Both the position numbers and the translations under genes were made by a program. Positions 25,407-34,154 of a stretch of DNA of 64,000 bases are shown piece by piece (position 1 is the first letter of the stretch; every line of letters starts with the position of its first letter). This DNA is from Massilia solisilvae (GTDB lineage Bacteria > Pseudomonadota > Gammaproteobacteria > Burkholderiales > Burkholderiaceae_D): assembly GCF_024753215.1 (NCBI RefSeq), contig NZ_JANUGV010000004.1, positions 310,001 to 374,000 of the forward strand, read 5' to 3'. The notes below the pieces were generated by a model. The model saw only the letters and a list, made by a program, of their open reading frames with translations, made no database searches and was not told the DNA's origin.

Positions 25407-27803
25407 GTGTACATCCTGGAACAGCGCTTCCTGCGCGGACCGAACATCCACGCCGACAGCCCGTGCCTGCTCAGCGTGCTCGACCTGGACGACCTGTACG
25501 GCGTCTCGAGCAAGGACATCCCCGGCTTTAACCACGCACTGCTCGGGCTGCTGCCTTCGCTGCACGGCCAGCTGGTGCCGACCGGGCAGCGCGGCGGGTT
25601 TGCCCAGCGCCTGCGCGAGGGGACCTATCTCGGGCGCGTGGTCGAGCAGCTGACCCTGGAACTGCAGACGCTGGCCGGAACACACGTCAGCTACGGCCGC
25701 ACCAAGCCGGCCGCGCGCAGGCCCGGGCAGGTGCGCATCGTCTGCGCCTATGAAGTGGAGAGCTTGGCGCAACCGGCGTTCCGGCTGGCGGTGCAGATCG
25801 CCGATGCGCTCGGCCACGGCCAGCCGTTCGACCTCGCCCCGCGCCTGGCCGAGCTGCGCGAGATCGTGGACCGGCACGCCATCGACCCTGGCACGGCGGC
25901 GGTGCTGGCCGCGGCGCACGAGCGCGGCGTTCCGGTGCAGCGGCTGACCGAAGACGCCAGCCTGTTTCAGCTTGGCTGGGGCGTCAGGCAGCGGCGCCTG
26001 CAGGCAGGCGCCACCAGCGAAACCAGCTTTATCGCCACGAAGATCGCCAGCGACAAGCAGCTCGCCAGGTCCTTGCTGCAGGAGGCGGGCGTGCCGGTGC
26101 CGCAGGGCGACATCGTGCGCTCGCTGGACGAGGCGCTCGAGGTGGCGCGCTGGGTCGGCGGCCCGGTCACGGTCAAGCCGCAGGGCGCCAGCGACGGCGT
26201 GACCGTCAACTGCAGCACCCGCGACGAGATCGAGCGTGCTTATGCATTGGCGCACAACTACGCGCGCCGTATTGTCGTCGAGCGCCACATCGAGGGCAGC
26301 GCATACCGCGTGCTGGTCGCAGGCGGCCGTGTTGCTGCAGCCCGCCAGCGTGGCGGGGCCAGCGCTGCTGGCGAGGACGTGACCGCGCTGCTGCCCGAGC
26401 CGACGCGGCGGCTGTGCGTGCGCGCCGCGGCGACGGTCGGGCTGGACGTGGCCGGCATCGACATCGTGTGCCGCGACATTGCGCAGCCGCTGGCGGCGCA
26501 GGGCGGGGCGGTAATCGAGGTGCACGCCGGATCCGACATCGCCCTGCAACAACATCCGGACGCCGGCACGGCGGTGCTCGACAGCCTGATGGGGGATTCG
26601 AACGGGCGTATCCCGCTGGTCGCGGTGACCGGCACCAATGGCAAGACCACCACCGCGCTGATGATCGCGCATGCCGCGCGCATGGCCGGCCGGGTAACGG
26701 GCGTGACCACCACCCATGGCGTGCACATCAACGGCAAGACGGTGGCGGTGGGCGATTGCACCGGCTACTGGTCGGCGCGCACCGTGCTGGCCGCGCCGGA
26801 CGTCGAGTTCGCGGTCCTGGAGACGGCGCGCGGCGGCATCCTCAAGCGCGGCCTGGCGTTCGACCGCTGCGACGTGGGCGTGGTGCTGAACGTGTCGCCG
26901 GACCATCTGGGGCTCGATGGCGTCGAGACCATCGAGGACCTGGCACAGGTGAAGGCTGTGGTGGCGGCATCGGCCTCGCGCGCGGCGGTGCTCAACGCGC
27001 AGGATGCGCTGTGCGTGGCGATGGTGCGGCGGCTGAAGCCGAACACGGAGGTGGTGTTCTTTTCGATGGAGCCGGAAAACCCGGTGCTGCTCAAGCACCT
27101 GGGCGACGGCGGGCGCGGCGCCTACCTGCAGGACAACGCCATCGTGCTTGCCGACGGCAAGCGCCAGGTCGAGCTGCTGCGGGTGGAGAGCATGCCTGCC
27201 GCATTTGGCGGCCTGGCGCGCTTCAACATCGCCAACGCGCTGGCGGCTGCCGCGGCGCTCATGGCCTGCGGGTTCCTGCACATGCAGATCGCCAGGGGCC
27301 TGTCGACCTTTGTCTCGGACGGCAAGACCAATCCGCTGCGCACCAACGTGTTCGACGTGCGCGGCGTGACCGTCATCGTCGACTATGCCCACAATCCGGC
27401 CGCGTACGTGGCGATGGCGGAGATGGCGCGCGCGATGCTGCCGCGCCAGCTGGTCGGGATCGTGACCGCGCCGGGTGACCGCCGCGACGACGATTTGCTG
27501 GAGATCGGTGAAGTGTGCGGCGAGCGCTTTGACGAGCTGGTGGTGTACGACTCGTCGCTGCGCGGCCGCGCGCCGGGCGAGACGGTGGACCTGATCCTCG
27601 AGGGGGCGCAGGAAGTGGTGGGCCCATCGGACACGCTGCATCGCGAGCTCGACGTCGGCAATGCGATCCGGCTCGGCCTGTCGCTGTGCGCGCCGGGCGA
27701 CGTGCTGGTGTTTTCGTGCGGCTCGTCGCTGCGCGTGTTCATCGAGGCGCTGCGCGTCACCGATCCGGAGAGCGCCGATCTGATTGCCGCGCAAACGGCG
27801 TGA
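25407..27803 (+). CDS. cphA': Cyanophycin synthetase paralogue: intact Mur ligase, degenerate ATP-grasp
   Basis: 798 aa, start GTG 25407 with AAGGA eight nt upstream. Domains: N-domain (1-200, LRGPNIHAD), ATP-grasp remnant (about 205-395) and Mur-ligase domain (400-798). The Mur half is complete: P-loop GTNGKTTT (409-416), LETARGGILKRG (471-482), SPDHLG (497-502), VDYAHNPAA (658-666). The ATP-grasp half lacks about 70 residues present in the minus-strand paralogue, including NANLSTGG. The metal-binding EVNAAPG is EVHAGSD (371-377), and KPLDANQG is KPQGASDG. In known CphA, ATP-grasp adds Asp and Mur ligase adds Arg, so this protein should retain only Arg addition. Confidence 0.85.
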   Translation: MYILEQRFLRGPNIHADSPCLLSVLDLDDLYGVSSKDIPGFNHALLGLLPSLHGQLVPTGQRGGFAQRLREGTYLGRVVEQLTLELQTLAGTHVSYGRTKPAARRPGQVRIVCAYEVESLAQPAFRLAVQIADALGHGQPFDLAPRLAELREIVDRHAIDPGTAAVLAAAHERGVPVQRLTEDASLFQLGWGVRQRRLQAGATSETSFIATKIASDKQLARSLLQEAGVPVPQGDIVRSLDEALEVARWVGGPVTVKPQGASDGVTVNCSTRDEIERAYALAHNYARRIVVERHIEGSAYRVLVAGGRVAAARQRGGASAAGEDVTALLPEPTRRLCVRAAATVGLDVAGIDIVCRDIAQPLAAQGGAVIEVHAGSDIALQQHPDAGTAVLDSLMGDSNGRIPLVAVTGTNGKTTTALMIAHAARMAGRVTGVTTTHGVHINGKTVAVGDCTGYWSARTVLAAPDVEFAVLETARGGILKRGLAFDRCDVGVVLNVSPDHLGLDGVETIEDLAQVKAVVAASASRAAVLNAQDALCVAMVRRLKPNTEVVFFSMEPENPVLLKHLGDGGRGAYLQDNAIVLADGKRQVELLRVESMPAAFGGLARFNIANALAAAAALMACGFLHMQIARGLSTFVSDGKTNPLRTNVFDVRGVTVIVDYAHNPAAYVAMAEMARAMLPRQLVGIVTAPGDRRDDDLLEIGEVCGERFDELVVYDSSLRGRAPGETVDLILEGAQEVVGPSDTLHRELDVGNAIRLGLSLCAPGDVLVFSCGSSLRVFIEALRVTDPESADLIAAQTA

Positions 27804-27811
27804 ACCGCAGG

Positions 27812-27832
27812 CCGGGCAGTTGTGCTGCCCGG
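27812..27832. terminator. Hairpin between convergent cphA genes
   Basis: Eight-pair stem CCGGGCAG/CTGCCCGG with loop TTGTG, in the 33-nt gap between the two convergent stops. No T-tract on either side, so simple Rho-independent termination is not assured. Confidence 0.45.
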
Positions 27833-27836
27833 ACGC

Positions 27837-29984
27837 TCAGGAATCCATCGCCGCGCCTGTCGAGACGCCGTGCGCATCGGACGCGTTCGAGCACGGCGCG
27901 GCGGCCATGCTGTCCCACGTGAAGCTGCGCAGCGCATCCCTGATTTCAAGGTCGCCAAAGCCCGACGCGGCCAGCGCGCAGGTGGCGGCCAGCGCGCTGG
28001 CGAGCAGGTGCCGCGCGACGCCGCCGGCGGAAATCCGCATCTGGTGCGCGTCGATCAGCGCCTTGTGCCGCATGCCGTCGGCGATGACCAAGGTGTGGTC
28101 CAGCAGGTAGGCGCCGCGTCCACCGCCTTCCAGGTGACGCAGCAGCACCGGGTTTTCGGCGTCGAGCGAGACGTAAAGCACTTCGATGCGTTCCTTCAGG
28201 TCCGCAGCCATTGCGACGCAGCGGTCGTCCTCGGCATTGAGCACGACTGCGCGCGAGGCGCCACGCGCCACCACTGCCTGGAGCCGGGCCTCGCCGTCGT
28301 CCGCCACGTTCAGCACCACTGCCACGTCGCAGCGGTCGAAGGCCAGGCCATGCTGCAGTACGCCGTCGTGCCCGGTCTCGAGCACCGCGATGTCCACTTC
28401 GGGCGAGGCGAGGACGCTGCGCGCGCAGCGGTAGCCGGTGCAGTCGCCTTGCATGGTCCGGTTGCCGCTGATGTAGACGCCATCGGCGGTAGTCATGCCG
28501 GTTCGCATCCCAGCCATGCGTGCGGCGTGGCCGATCAACAGCGTGGTCGTGGTTGCGCCCGTGCTGCCGGAGACCCCGATCACCGGAATGCGCCCGTCGT
28601 CCTCCCCGAACATCTGCTCGACGATGGCGGCGCCGGCGTTGCGGGGCTTGCCGTGGCTGGGGTACTGGTGCATGCGGATTCCCGGCGCGGCGTTCACCTC
28701 GATGATGCCGCCGTGCTGTTCGCGCAGCGGCCGGGCGATGTCCTCGCAGACGATGTCGATGCCGGCCACGTCCAGGCCGATCGTGCGTGCCGCGCGCACG
28801 CAAAGCTCGCGCGTCTCGTCCGGCAGCAGATCGGTGACGTCCTCGGCGGTGCCGCCTGTGGAAAGGTTGGCATTGCCGCGCAACTGGACGTCGACGCCGG
28901 CAGCAGGCACGCAATCGGCGCTGTACCCTTGCGCGGCCAGGGTATGCACCGCCAGCTCGTCCAGAGCGATCCTGGTGAGGACCTTGGTGTGGCCGTCGCC
29001 GCGCGCCGGGTTGCGGTTCTCGCATTCGACCAGCTCGCGCACGGAGTGGCGCCCATCGCCGGTCACGAATGGCGGCCGGCGCCACGAGGCGGCAGCTACC
29101 CTGGTTCCGGTCACCAGCACGCGATAGTCGCGGCCCGCCAGGTATTCTTCGACGATGACGCGCGGACCGTAGCCACGCGCGTGTTCCCATGCGCGTTCGA
29201 CTTGATCGGGCGTGCCGCACGTCGTGGTGACGCCCTTGCCCTGGTTGGCGTCCAGCGGCTTGACGGTGACGATGCCGCCAAGCTGCCGTGCCACGCGCAA
29301 GGCGTCCTCGAGGCTGTCGACGGTGGCGCCGGCCGGCACCGGTACGCCGGCCTGTTCCAGCAGGGTCTTGGTGAGCTGCTTGTTACGGGCGATGCCAACC
29401 GCGATGGCATTGGTGGCACCGGTGATGGTTGCCTGCAGGCGCTTCTGGCGGCTGCCCCAGCCGAGCTGGAACAGGTTGGCCTGGTCGAGCAGGCGCATGC
29501 TCGGAATGCCGCGCCGTTGTGCCGCCGCCAGCACGGCTGCCGTACTGGTGCCGATTGCGTGGCGCGCGGCGGCCGCGCGCAGACGCTCCAGCGCCTCGGC
29601 CATCGGATACTGCTCGCCGCGCACCAGCGCATTGAGCAGCTCCACCGTGGTGGCCAGCGCCAGCGCCGCCACCTGCTCGCACTCGTAGCCGCACGCGATG
29701 TGGTACTGCCCGCCCTGGCTGGCCACCGTGTGGCTGAACCCGGCCGGGGCGCCTGCCTCGGTTTGCAGGTGCATGGCAACCGGCTCGATGGCTTGGTCGA
29801 TGCTGGCGCCGCTGGCCAGGCCCTTGGCCGCGCCAGTCGGCAGCGCGGGCAGCAGGGCCAGCAGGCGCTCGTGCAGGTCAGGCAGCATGCCCGGGCCGCC
29901 AGCTGCATCGATCTCCGCCAACAGGCAAGGGGTCTCGGCGTACAGGTTCGGTCCGCGCAGGACGCGCTGTTCCTTGATTCTCAT
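27837..29984 (-). CDS. cphA: Cyanophycin synthetase paralogue: intact ATP-grasp, dead truncated Mur ligase
   Basis: 715 aa. N-domain 1-185 (LRGPNLYAE), then a full ATP-grasp domain: VKPLDANQGKGV (241-252), VEEYLAGRDYRV (278-289), LTRI, NANLSTGGTA (371-380), EVNAAPGIRMH (429-439). The Mur-ligase half has lost its chemistry. The P-loop reads GSTGATTT (473-480) with Lys gone, the GGILKRG motif reads DGVLQHG, SPDHLG is missing, and the chain stops before any VDYAHNP or C-terminal lobe. It should add Asp but not Arg. Start ATG 29984 overlaps the cphB stop (ATGA). It is convergent with its complementary paralogue. Confidence 0.85.
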   Translation of the reverse strand: MRIKEQRVLRGPNLYAETPCLLAEIDAAGGPGMLPDLHERLLALLPALPTGAAKGLASGASIDQAIEPVAMHLQTEAGAPAGFSHTVASQGGQYHIACGYECEQVAALALATTVELLNALVRGEQYPMAEALERLRAAAARHAIGTSTAAVLAAAQRRGIPSMRLLDQANLFQLGWGSRQKRLQATITGATNAIAVGIARNKQLTKTLLEQAGVPVPAGATVDSLEDALRVARQLGGIVTVKPLDANQGKGVTTTCGTPDQVERAWEHARGYGPRVIVEEYLAGRDYRVLVTGTRVAAASWRRPPFVTGDGRHSVRELVECENRNPARGDGHTKVLTRIALDELAVHTLAAQGYSADCVPAAGVDVQLRGNANLSTGGTAEDVTDLLPDETRELCVRAARTIGLDVAGIDIVCEDIARPLREQHGGIIEVNAAPGIRMHQYPSHGKPRNAGAAIVEQMFGEDDGRIPVIGVSGSTGATTTTLLIGHAARMAGMRTGMTTADGVYISGNRTMQGDCTGYRCARSVLASPEVDIAVLETGHDGVLQHGLAFDRCDVAVVLNVADDGEARLQAVVARGASRAVVLNAEDDRCVAMAADLKERIEVLYVSLDAENPVLLRHLEGGGRGAYLLDHTLVIADGMRHKALIDAHQMRISAGGVARHLLASALAATCALAASGFGDLEIRDALRSFTWDSMAAAPCSNASDAHGVSTGAAMDS

Positions 29985-30865
29985 GAGATGGGGTTCCGCT
30001 TGGTGACGTTCTCCAGAAACTCCAGCAGCGGCGGCGGCAGCGCGCGCTCCGGCGTGTGCGCATCGTCCGGCAGACGATATTTGCTACCTGACGGCAGCAG
30101 GTGCAGGCGCACGTCGATCAGTTCGGGCGTCATGTGGTCGTTGATTTCAGCGATGTTGGTGGCCATGTGACGGCCGTCGACGATGGTGACCGCGCCTTCG
30201 CCCAGCACCTCGATGCCGACGCCGCGCTCGACCACGAGTGCGGTGTCTTCGTCGATGCCGATGCCTTGCAGGTAAGGGTTGGCGGCCACCACGGACAGCA
30301 GCCGGGCCAGCCGCTGGCGCTCGGAGAAATGCTGGTCGATCACCACCTTGTGCAGGAAGCCCAGGCCGGCGCCCAGGCTCACCGCGCCTTTCTCGGGCTG
30401 GAGCTCGGCGCGTCCTTGCGCCAGCATGTGGCCCGACATGGCCGAAGCGCCGGCGCTGGTGCCGCCGATGCAGGCTCCGCGCAGTTTGAGCGCGGTGTGC
30501 ATTTCGGCGTCGAGCGCCGTGCCGCCGATGAGCGCGAGCAGCCGCTTCTGGTCGCCGCCGGTCATGAAGATGCCGTCGGCTTCGGTGATGGCGGCGATGT
30601 GCTGTTCGTCGTTGGCGTCCTGCCGGCTCTGCAGGTGCAGGTGCTGGCACTGCCGCACGCCGATGTCGGCGAACGCCTTGTCATAGACCTGCCACATCTC
30701 GTCCGCTTTGGCGCTGGCGGCAGTGATGACGACGATGCGCGCATGCGCGCCACCGGACAGTTCGACGAAGCGCGACAGGATCGCCTTGTCGTGCTGGCGG
30801 TCCTCGCAGCCGCCGATGATCACCAGGTGGCCATGCGCAGCGGTGTTGTGCGGTTCGGTCTTCAT
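29981..30865 (-). CDS. cphB: Cyanophycinase
   Basis: Serine exopeptidase (family S51) that cuts cyanophycin into beta-Asp-Arg dipeptides. 294 aa from ATG 30865, which overlaps the upstream stop as ATGA. The nucleophile Ser lies in GGTSAGASAMSG, with the class-I-amidotransferase-like surroundings TGGDQKRL and IGIDEDTAL. No signal peptide, so it acts on intracellular polymer. It is followed by cphA with overlapping codons, so degradation and synthesis genes are co-translated. Confidence 0.92.
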   Translation of the reverse strand: MKTEPHNTAAHGHLVIIGGCEDRQHDKAILSRFVELSGGAHARIVVITAASAKADEMWQVYDKAFADIGVRQCQHLHLQSRQDANDEQHIAAITEADGIFMTGGDQKRLLALIGGTALDAEMHTALKLRGACIGGTSAGASAMSGHMLAQGRAELQPEKGAVSLGAGLGFLHKVVIDQHFSERQRLARLLSVVAANPYLQGIGIDEDTALVVERGVGIEVLGEGAVTIVDGRHMATNIAEINDHMTPELIDVRLHLLPSGSKYRLPDDAHTPERALPPPLLEFLENVTKRNPIS

Positions 30866-31779
30866 CCTGCAATGATCCGCGCGTGCGGCATGTCCTCGCT
30901 CTGGTTGGTGGCGTGGCCGGCCTCCTGCCGGCTCACCGCGATCAGGCCGACCTCGTAGCGCTTGTCGATCAGGTCCACGCCGCGTTGCAGCGCCTGCTGC
31001 AGCGGCATGCCGTCGGCGATCCACTGGTACACGGTGCGCGCCAGCAGGTGGCGCATGATCTGCTCGCCGATGCCGGTGGCCGCCACCGCGCCCTCGGGAC
31101 CGGCGTAGAAGCCCGCGCCAACGACCGGGGTATCGCCCACGCGGCCGAGCAGGCTGGGGGCGGATCCGCCGGTGGAGGCGGCTACTGCAAAGCTGCCGTC
31201 AGCGTCACGCACCACCGCGCCCACCGTGTCGCACTTGGCGCGCTTGGGCAGTTGCAGCGGCACGTTGTAATTCCAGAAGTGCACGAACTGGCCGTTGTCC
31301 ACGCCGGGCATCGCCGGCATCGACCCGGCCAGCTCCTGCAGCATCTTGCGGTGTTCCTCGCGCTGCCTGTCGCCGGCGCCGGGGTGGGCCGACAGGCCGA
31401 GGGCGCGGGCGAGCCGGTCGGCGCCTTCGCCGGCCAGCAGGCAGTGCGGCGTTTCGGCGACCGAGCGCGCCAGCAGCACCGGGTTCTTCACGTCGCGCAC
31501 GCAGGCCACGGCGCCGAGGCGCCCGCGGGTATCCATGACCGAGGCGTCCATCTCGATGGTGGCGCCGTCCAGTCCCAGCGCAGCGCCGGTGCCGGCATTG
31601 AAGCGGCCATCGTCCTCCAGCACCACGATGGCCGACACGGCCGCGTCCAGCGCCTCACCGCCCTCGCGCAGGCGCTCGAGCGCGCGCTCGGCGGCGCGTT
31701 CGCAGCCGTCCTGGCAGTCCATCGGCTCGCCCACGCCGCCGTGGACGACGATGGCCCAGCCTGCTTGCTTGTTGCTCAT
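30862..31779 (-). CDS. iaaA: Isoaspartyl peptidase / L-asparaginase (plant-type Ntn hydrolase)
   Basis: Cleaves beta-Asp dipeptides, here most likely the beta-Asp-Arg released by cyanophycinase, giving free Asp and Arg. 305 aa. The self-cleavage site and new N-terminal nucleophile is Thr185 in CDTVGAVVRD, with GGVGEP near the N-terminus and FNAGTGA (about 60-66). Start ATG 31779 has GGAG nine nt before it. First gene of the minus-strand arm iaaA-cphB-cphA. Confidence 0.92.
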   Translation of the reverse strand: MSNKQAGWAIVVHGGVGEPMDCQDGCERAAERALERLREGGEALDAAVSAIVVLEDDGRFNAGTGAALGLDGATIEMDASVMDTRGRLGAVACVRDVKNPVLLARSVAETPHCLLAGEGADRLARALGLSAHPGAGDRQREEHRKMLQELAGSMPAMPGVDNGQFVHFWNYNVPLQLPKRAKCDTVGAVVRDADGSFAVAASTGGSAPSLLGRVGDTPVVGAGFYAGPEGAVAATGIGEQIMRHLLARTVYQWIADGMPLQQALQRGVDLIDKRYEVGLIAVSRQEAGHATNQSEDMPHARIIAG

Positions 31780-31934
31780 TCTCTTGTTTCTCCATTCTGG
31801 CGCATGCCCACACCAGCCGGTGCATGCCGAAAACACGATTATGCAAAAGGAGAATGTTCGGCAACATCGGTTGCCCAGCCGTGTGCGTGTAAGAGCATGC
31901 TGACAGGAACGAGCTGGCGATGGCGCAGGCGCTC

Positions 31935-32384
31935 TCAGGCGAGAAACGAGGCGCCGCGCAGTTCGCGCCGCAGTTCGGAAGCGACTTGCTGGCGCGTGGC
32001 GTCATCGACGAACGCGCCAATGGCGACCCGGGTGCCGCGCGACTCGATCTCGATCAGCGCGCGGTGGCGGTCGGGCAGGGCGATGCGGGTCCAGTACGGG
32101 TCCAGCCGCACTTGCTCGGTGCGCGCGCCCAGCACGCGCTCGATCAGCAGGCAGCGCTCGGACAGCGCAATGTGTTCCCGGTCCAGCGCATGGCGCGCGT
32201 AATGCAGCAAGGCCGCGCCGACCGCGGCCATTTCCACCAGCGCAAACGCGAACACGATCCAGATGCCTTGCAGCGCGAACACGAAGGCAATGCCGAAGCT
32301 GCCGCCGCACAGCAGCAGGTAGGCGGTGGCGAGCTGGCGTGGCGTCAGCGAGCAGTTGCGCTTGAGCAGCCACTCCCGCTTCAT
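31935..32384 (-). CDS. DUF2244 integral membrane protein
   Basis: 149-aa protein with two adjacent membrane segments (about 20-62) and a polar C-terminal domain with DPYWTRI, the style of DUF2244. Such genes commonly sit beside cytochrome oxidase genes, as here (10 nt after ctaD). Its role is not established. Confidence 0.8.
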   Translation of the reverse strand: MKREWLLKRNCSLTPRQLATAYLLLCGGSFGIAFVFALQGIWIVFAFALVEMAAVGAALLHYARHALDREHIALSERCLLIERVLGARTEQVRLDPYWTRIALPDRHRALIEIESRGTRVAIGAFVDDATRQQVASELRRELRGASFLA

Positions 32385-32394
32385 GGCGCGCTTG

Positions 32395-33990
32395 CTACTT
32401 GACCGCCGGCGGCGTCTCGAAGGTATGGAACGGCGCCGGGCTGGGCACCGTCCATTCCAGACCCTCCGCCCCCTCCCACGGCTTGGCCGGGGCCGGCGCG
32501 CCGCCGCGGATGTTCGGAATCACGACGAAGAACAGCCAGTACACCTGGGTCAGGCCGAACAGCCAGGCCGCCACCGAGGTCAGCATGTTGAAGTCGGTGA
32601 ACTGGGCCGCGTAATCGGCATAGCGGCGCGGCATGCCGGCCAGGCCCAGGAAGTGCATGGGAAAAAAGGTGACGTTCACCCAGATCAGCGAGTTCCAGAA
32701 ATGGAACTTGCCGCGCCATTCGTTGTACATGTGACCGGTCCATTTGGGCACCCAGTAGTAATAACCGGCAAACAACGCAAACAGCGAACCCGCCACCAGC
32801 ACGTAGTGGAAGTGGGCCACGACGTAGTAGGTGTCCTGCAGCTGGACGTCGATGGGCGCCACCGCCAGGATGAGCCCGGAAAAGCCGCCGATCGTGAACA
32901 CCCAGAGGAAGCCGACCGCGAACAGCATCGGTGTTTCAAAGCTTAGCGCACCTTTCCACATGGTGGCCACCCAATTGAACACCTTCACGCCGGTGGGAAT
33001 GGCCACCAGCATGGTGGTGTACATGAAGAACAGCTGGGCCGTGACGGGCATGCCGGTGACGAACATGTGATGCGCCCAGACGATGAACGAGACGATCGCG
33101 ATGGCTGCCGTGGCGTACACCATCGACGCGTAGCCGAACAGGGGCTTGCGCGAGAACGCGGGGATGATCTGCGAGATGATCCCGAAGCCGGGCAGGATCA
33201 TGATGTAGACCTCGGGGTGGCCGAAGAACCAGAAGATGTGCTGGAACATCACCGGGTCGCCGCCGCCGGCCGCATTGAAGAAGGTGGTGCCGAAGTGGCG
33301 GTCGGTCAGCACCATGGTCACCGCCGTGGCCAGCACCGGCATCACCGCGATCAGCAGGTAGGCCGTGATCAGCCAGGTCCAGCAGAACATCGGCATTTTC
33401 ATCAGCGCCATGCCCGGCGCGCGCATGTTGAGGATGGTGGTGATGATGTTGATTGCGCCCATGATCGACGAGGCGCCCATCATGTGCACGGCAAAGATCG
33501 TCATGTCCATGCCCGGCCCCATCTGGATCGACAGCGGCGGGTACATGGTCCAGCCGCCCGCGGGCGCGCCGCCCGGCACGAAGAACGAGGCGACCAGCAG
33601 CAGCGCGGCCGGCGGCAGCAGCCAGAACGAGAAATTGTTCATGCGCGCGAACGCCATGTCCGACGCGCCTACCTGCAGCGGCACCATCCAGTTGGCAAAG
33701 CCGACGAAGGCCGGCATGATCGCGCCAAAGATCATGATGAGGCCGTGCAGGCTGACGAACTCGTTGTACAGCTCGGGATTGAAGAACTGCAGCCCGGGCT
33801 GGAACAGCTCGAGGCGGATCAGCATCGCCAGCACGCCGCCGACCATCAGCATCGTGACCGAAAAAAACAGGTACAGCGTGCCGATGTCCTTGTGGTTGGT
33901 GGCAAACAGCCAGCGGCGCCAGCCGTGCGGGTGGGCCGCTTCCCCTTCGCCGTGGACGTAATCGGGGGATCTGGTGGTGGTGCCGCTCAT
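32395..33990 (-). CDS. ctaD: Cytochrome c oxidase subunit I (aa3-type)
   Basis: Catalytic heme-copper subunit, 531 aa from ATG 33990 (GGGAG six nt upstream), about 12 membrane helices. Heme and copper ligands are present: His in LHGLIM (heme a), GHPEVYI and WAHHMF (CuB), HFHYV (hemes a3 and a). D-channel Asp is in SDMAFARMNN and K-channel Lys in TGVKVF. The motif normally HDTYYVVAHFHYV reads QDTYYVVAHFHYV, so the His that ligates the nearby Mg/Mn is Gln. No subunit II, III or assembly genes are in the window. Confidence 0.93.
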   Translation of the reverse strand: MSGTTTRSPDYVHGEGEAAHPHGWRRWLFATNHKDIGTLYLFFSVTMLMVGGVLAMLIRLELFQPGLQFFNPELYNEFVSLHGLIMIFGAIMPAFVGFANWMVPLQVGASDMAFARMNNFSFWLLPPAALLLVASFFVPGGAPAGGWTMYPPLSIQMGPGMDMTIFAVHMMGASSIMGAINIITTILNMRAPGMALMKMPMFCWTWLITAYLLIAVMPVLATAVTMVLTDRHFGTTFFNAAGGGDPVMFQHIFWFFGHPEVYIMILPGFGIISQIIPAFSRKPLFGYASMVYATAAIAIVSFIVWAHHMFVTGMPVTAQLFFMYTTMLVAIPTGVKVFNWVATMWKGALSFETPMLFAVGFLWVFTIGGFSGLILAVAPIDVQLQDTYYVVAHFHYVLVAGSLFALFAGYYYWVPKWTGHMYNEWRGKFHFWNSLIWVNVTFFPMHFLGLAGMPRRYADYAAQFTDFNMLTSVAAWLFGLTQVYWLFFVVIPNIRGGAPAPAKPWEGAEGLEWTVPSPAPFHTFETPPAVK

Positions 33991-34154
33991 CGCGCTCTCC
34001 CGCAACTGGGATCGGAACTAGCGATGACTATAGCCGTGGCGCCGAAGGCACGATTGGGGCGGCCTTGGCTGTTTGACGCAGATCAAGTCAGGGGCGGGGC
34101 ACCGGAACTTCGTGGATGGCGGGCGCAGCGGCATTGCCGCGCCCGCCGTGTGGA

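Noticed and set aside
27822-30170. 782-codon plus-strand frame opposite the minus-strand cphA.
   Set aside because: Low-complexity Ala/Gly/His/Arg composition, while the opposite strand encodes clear ATP-grasp motifs.
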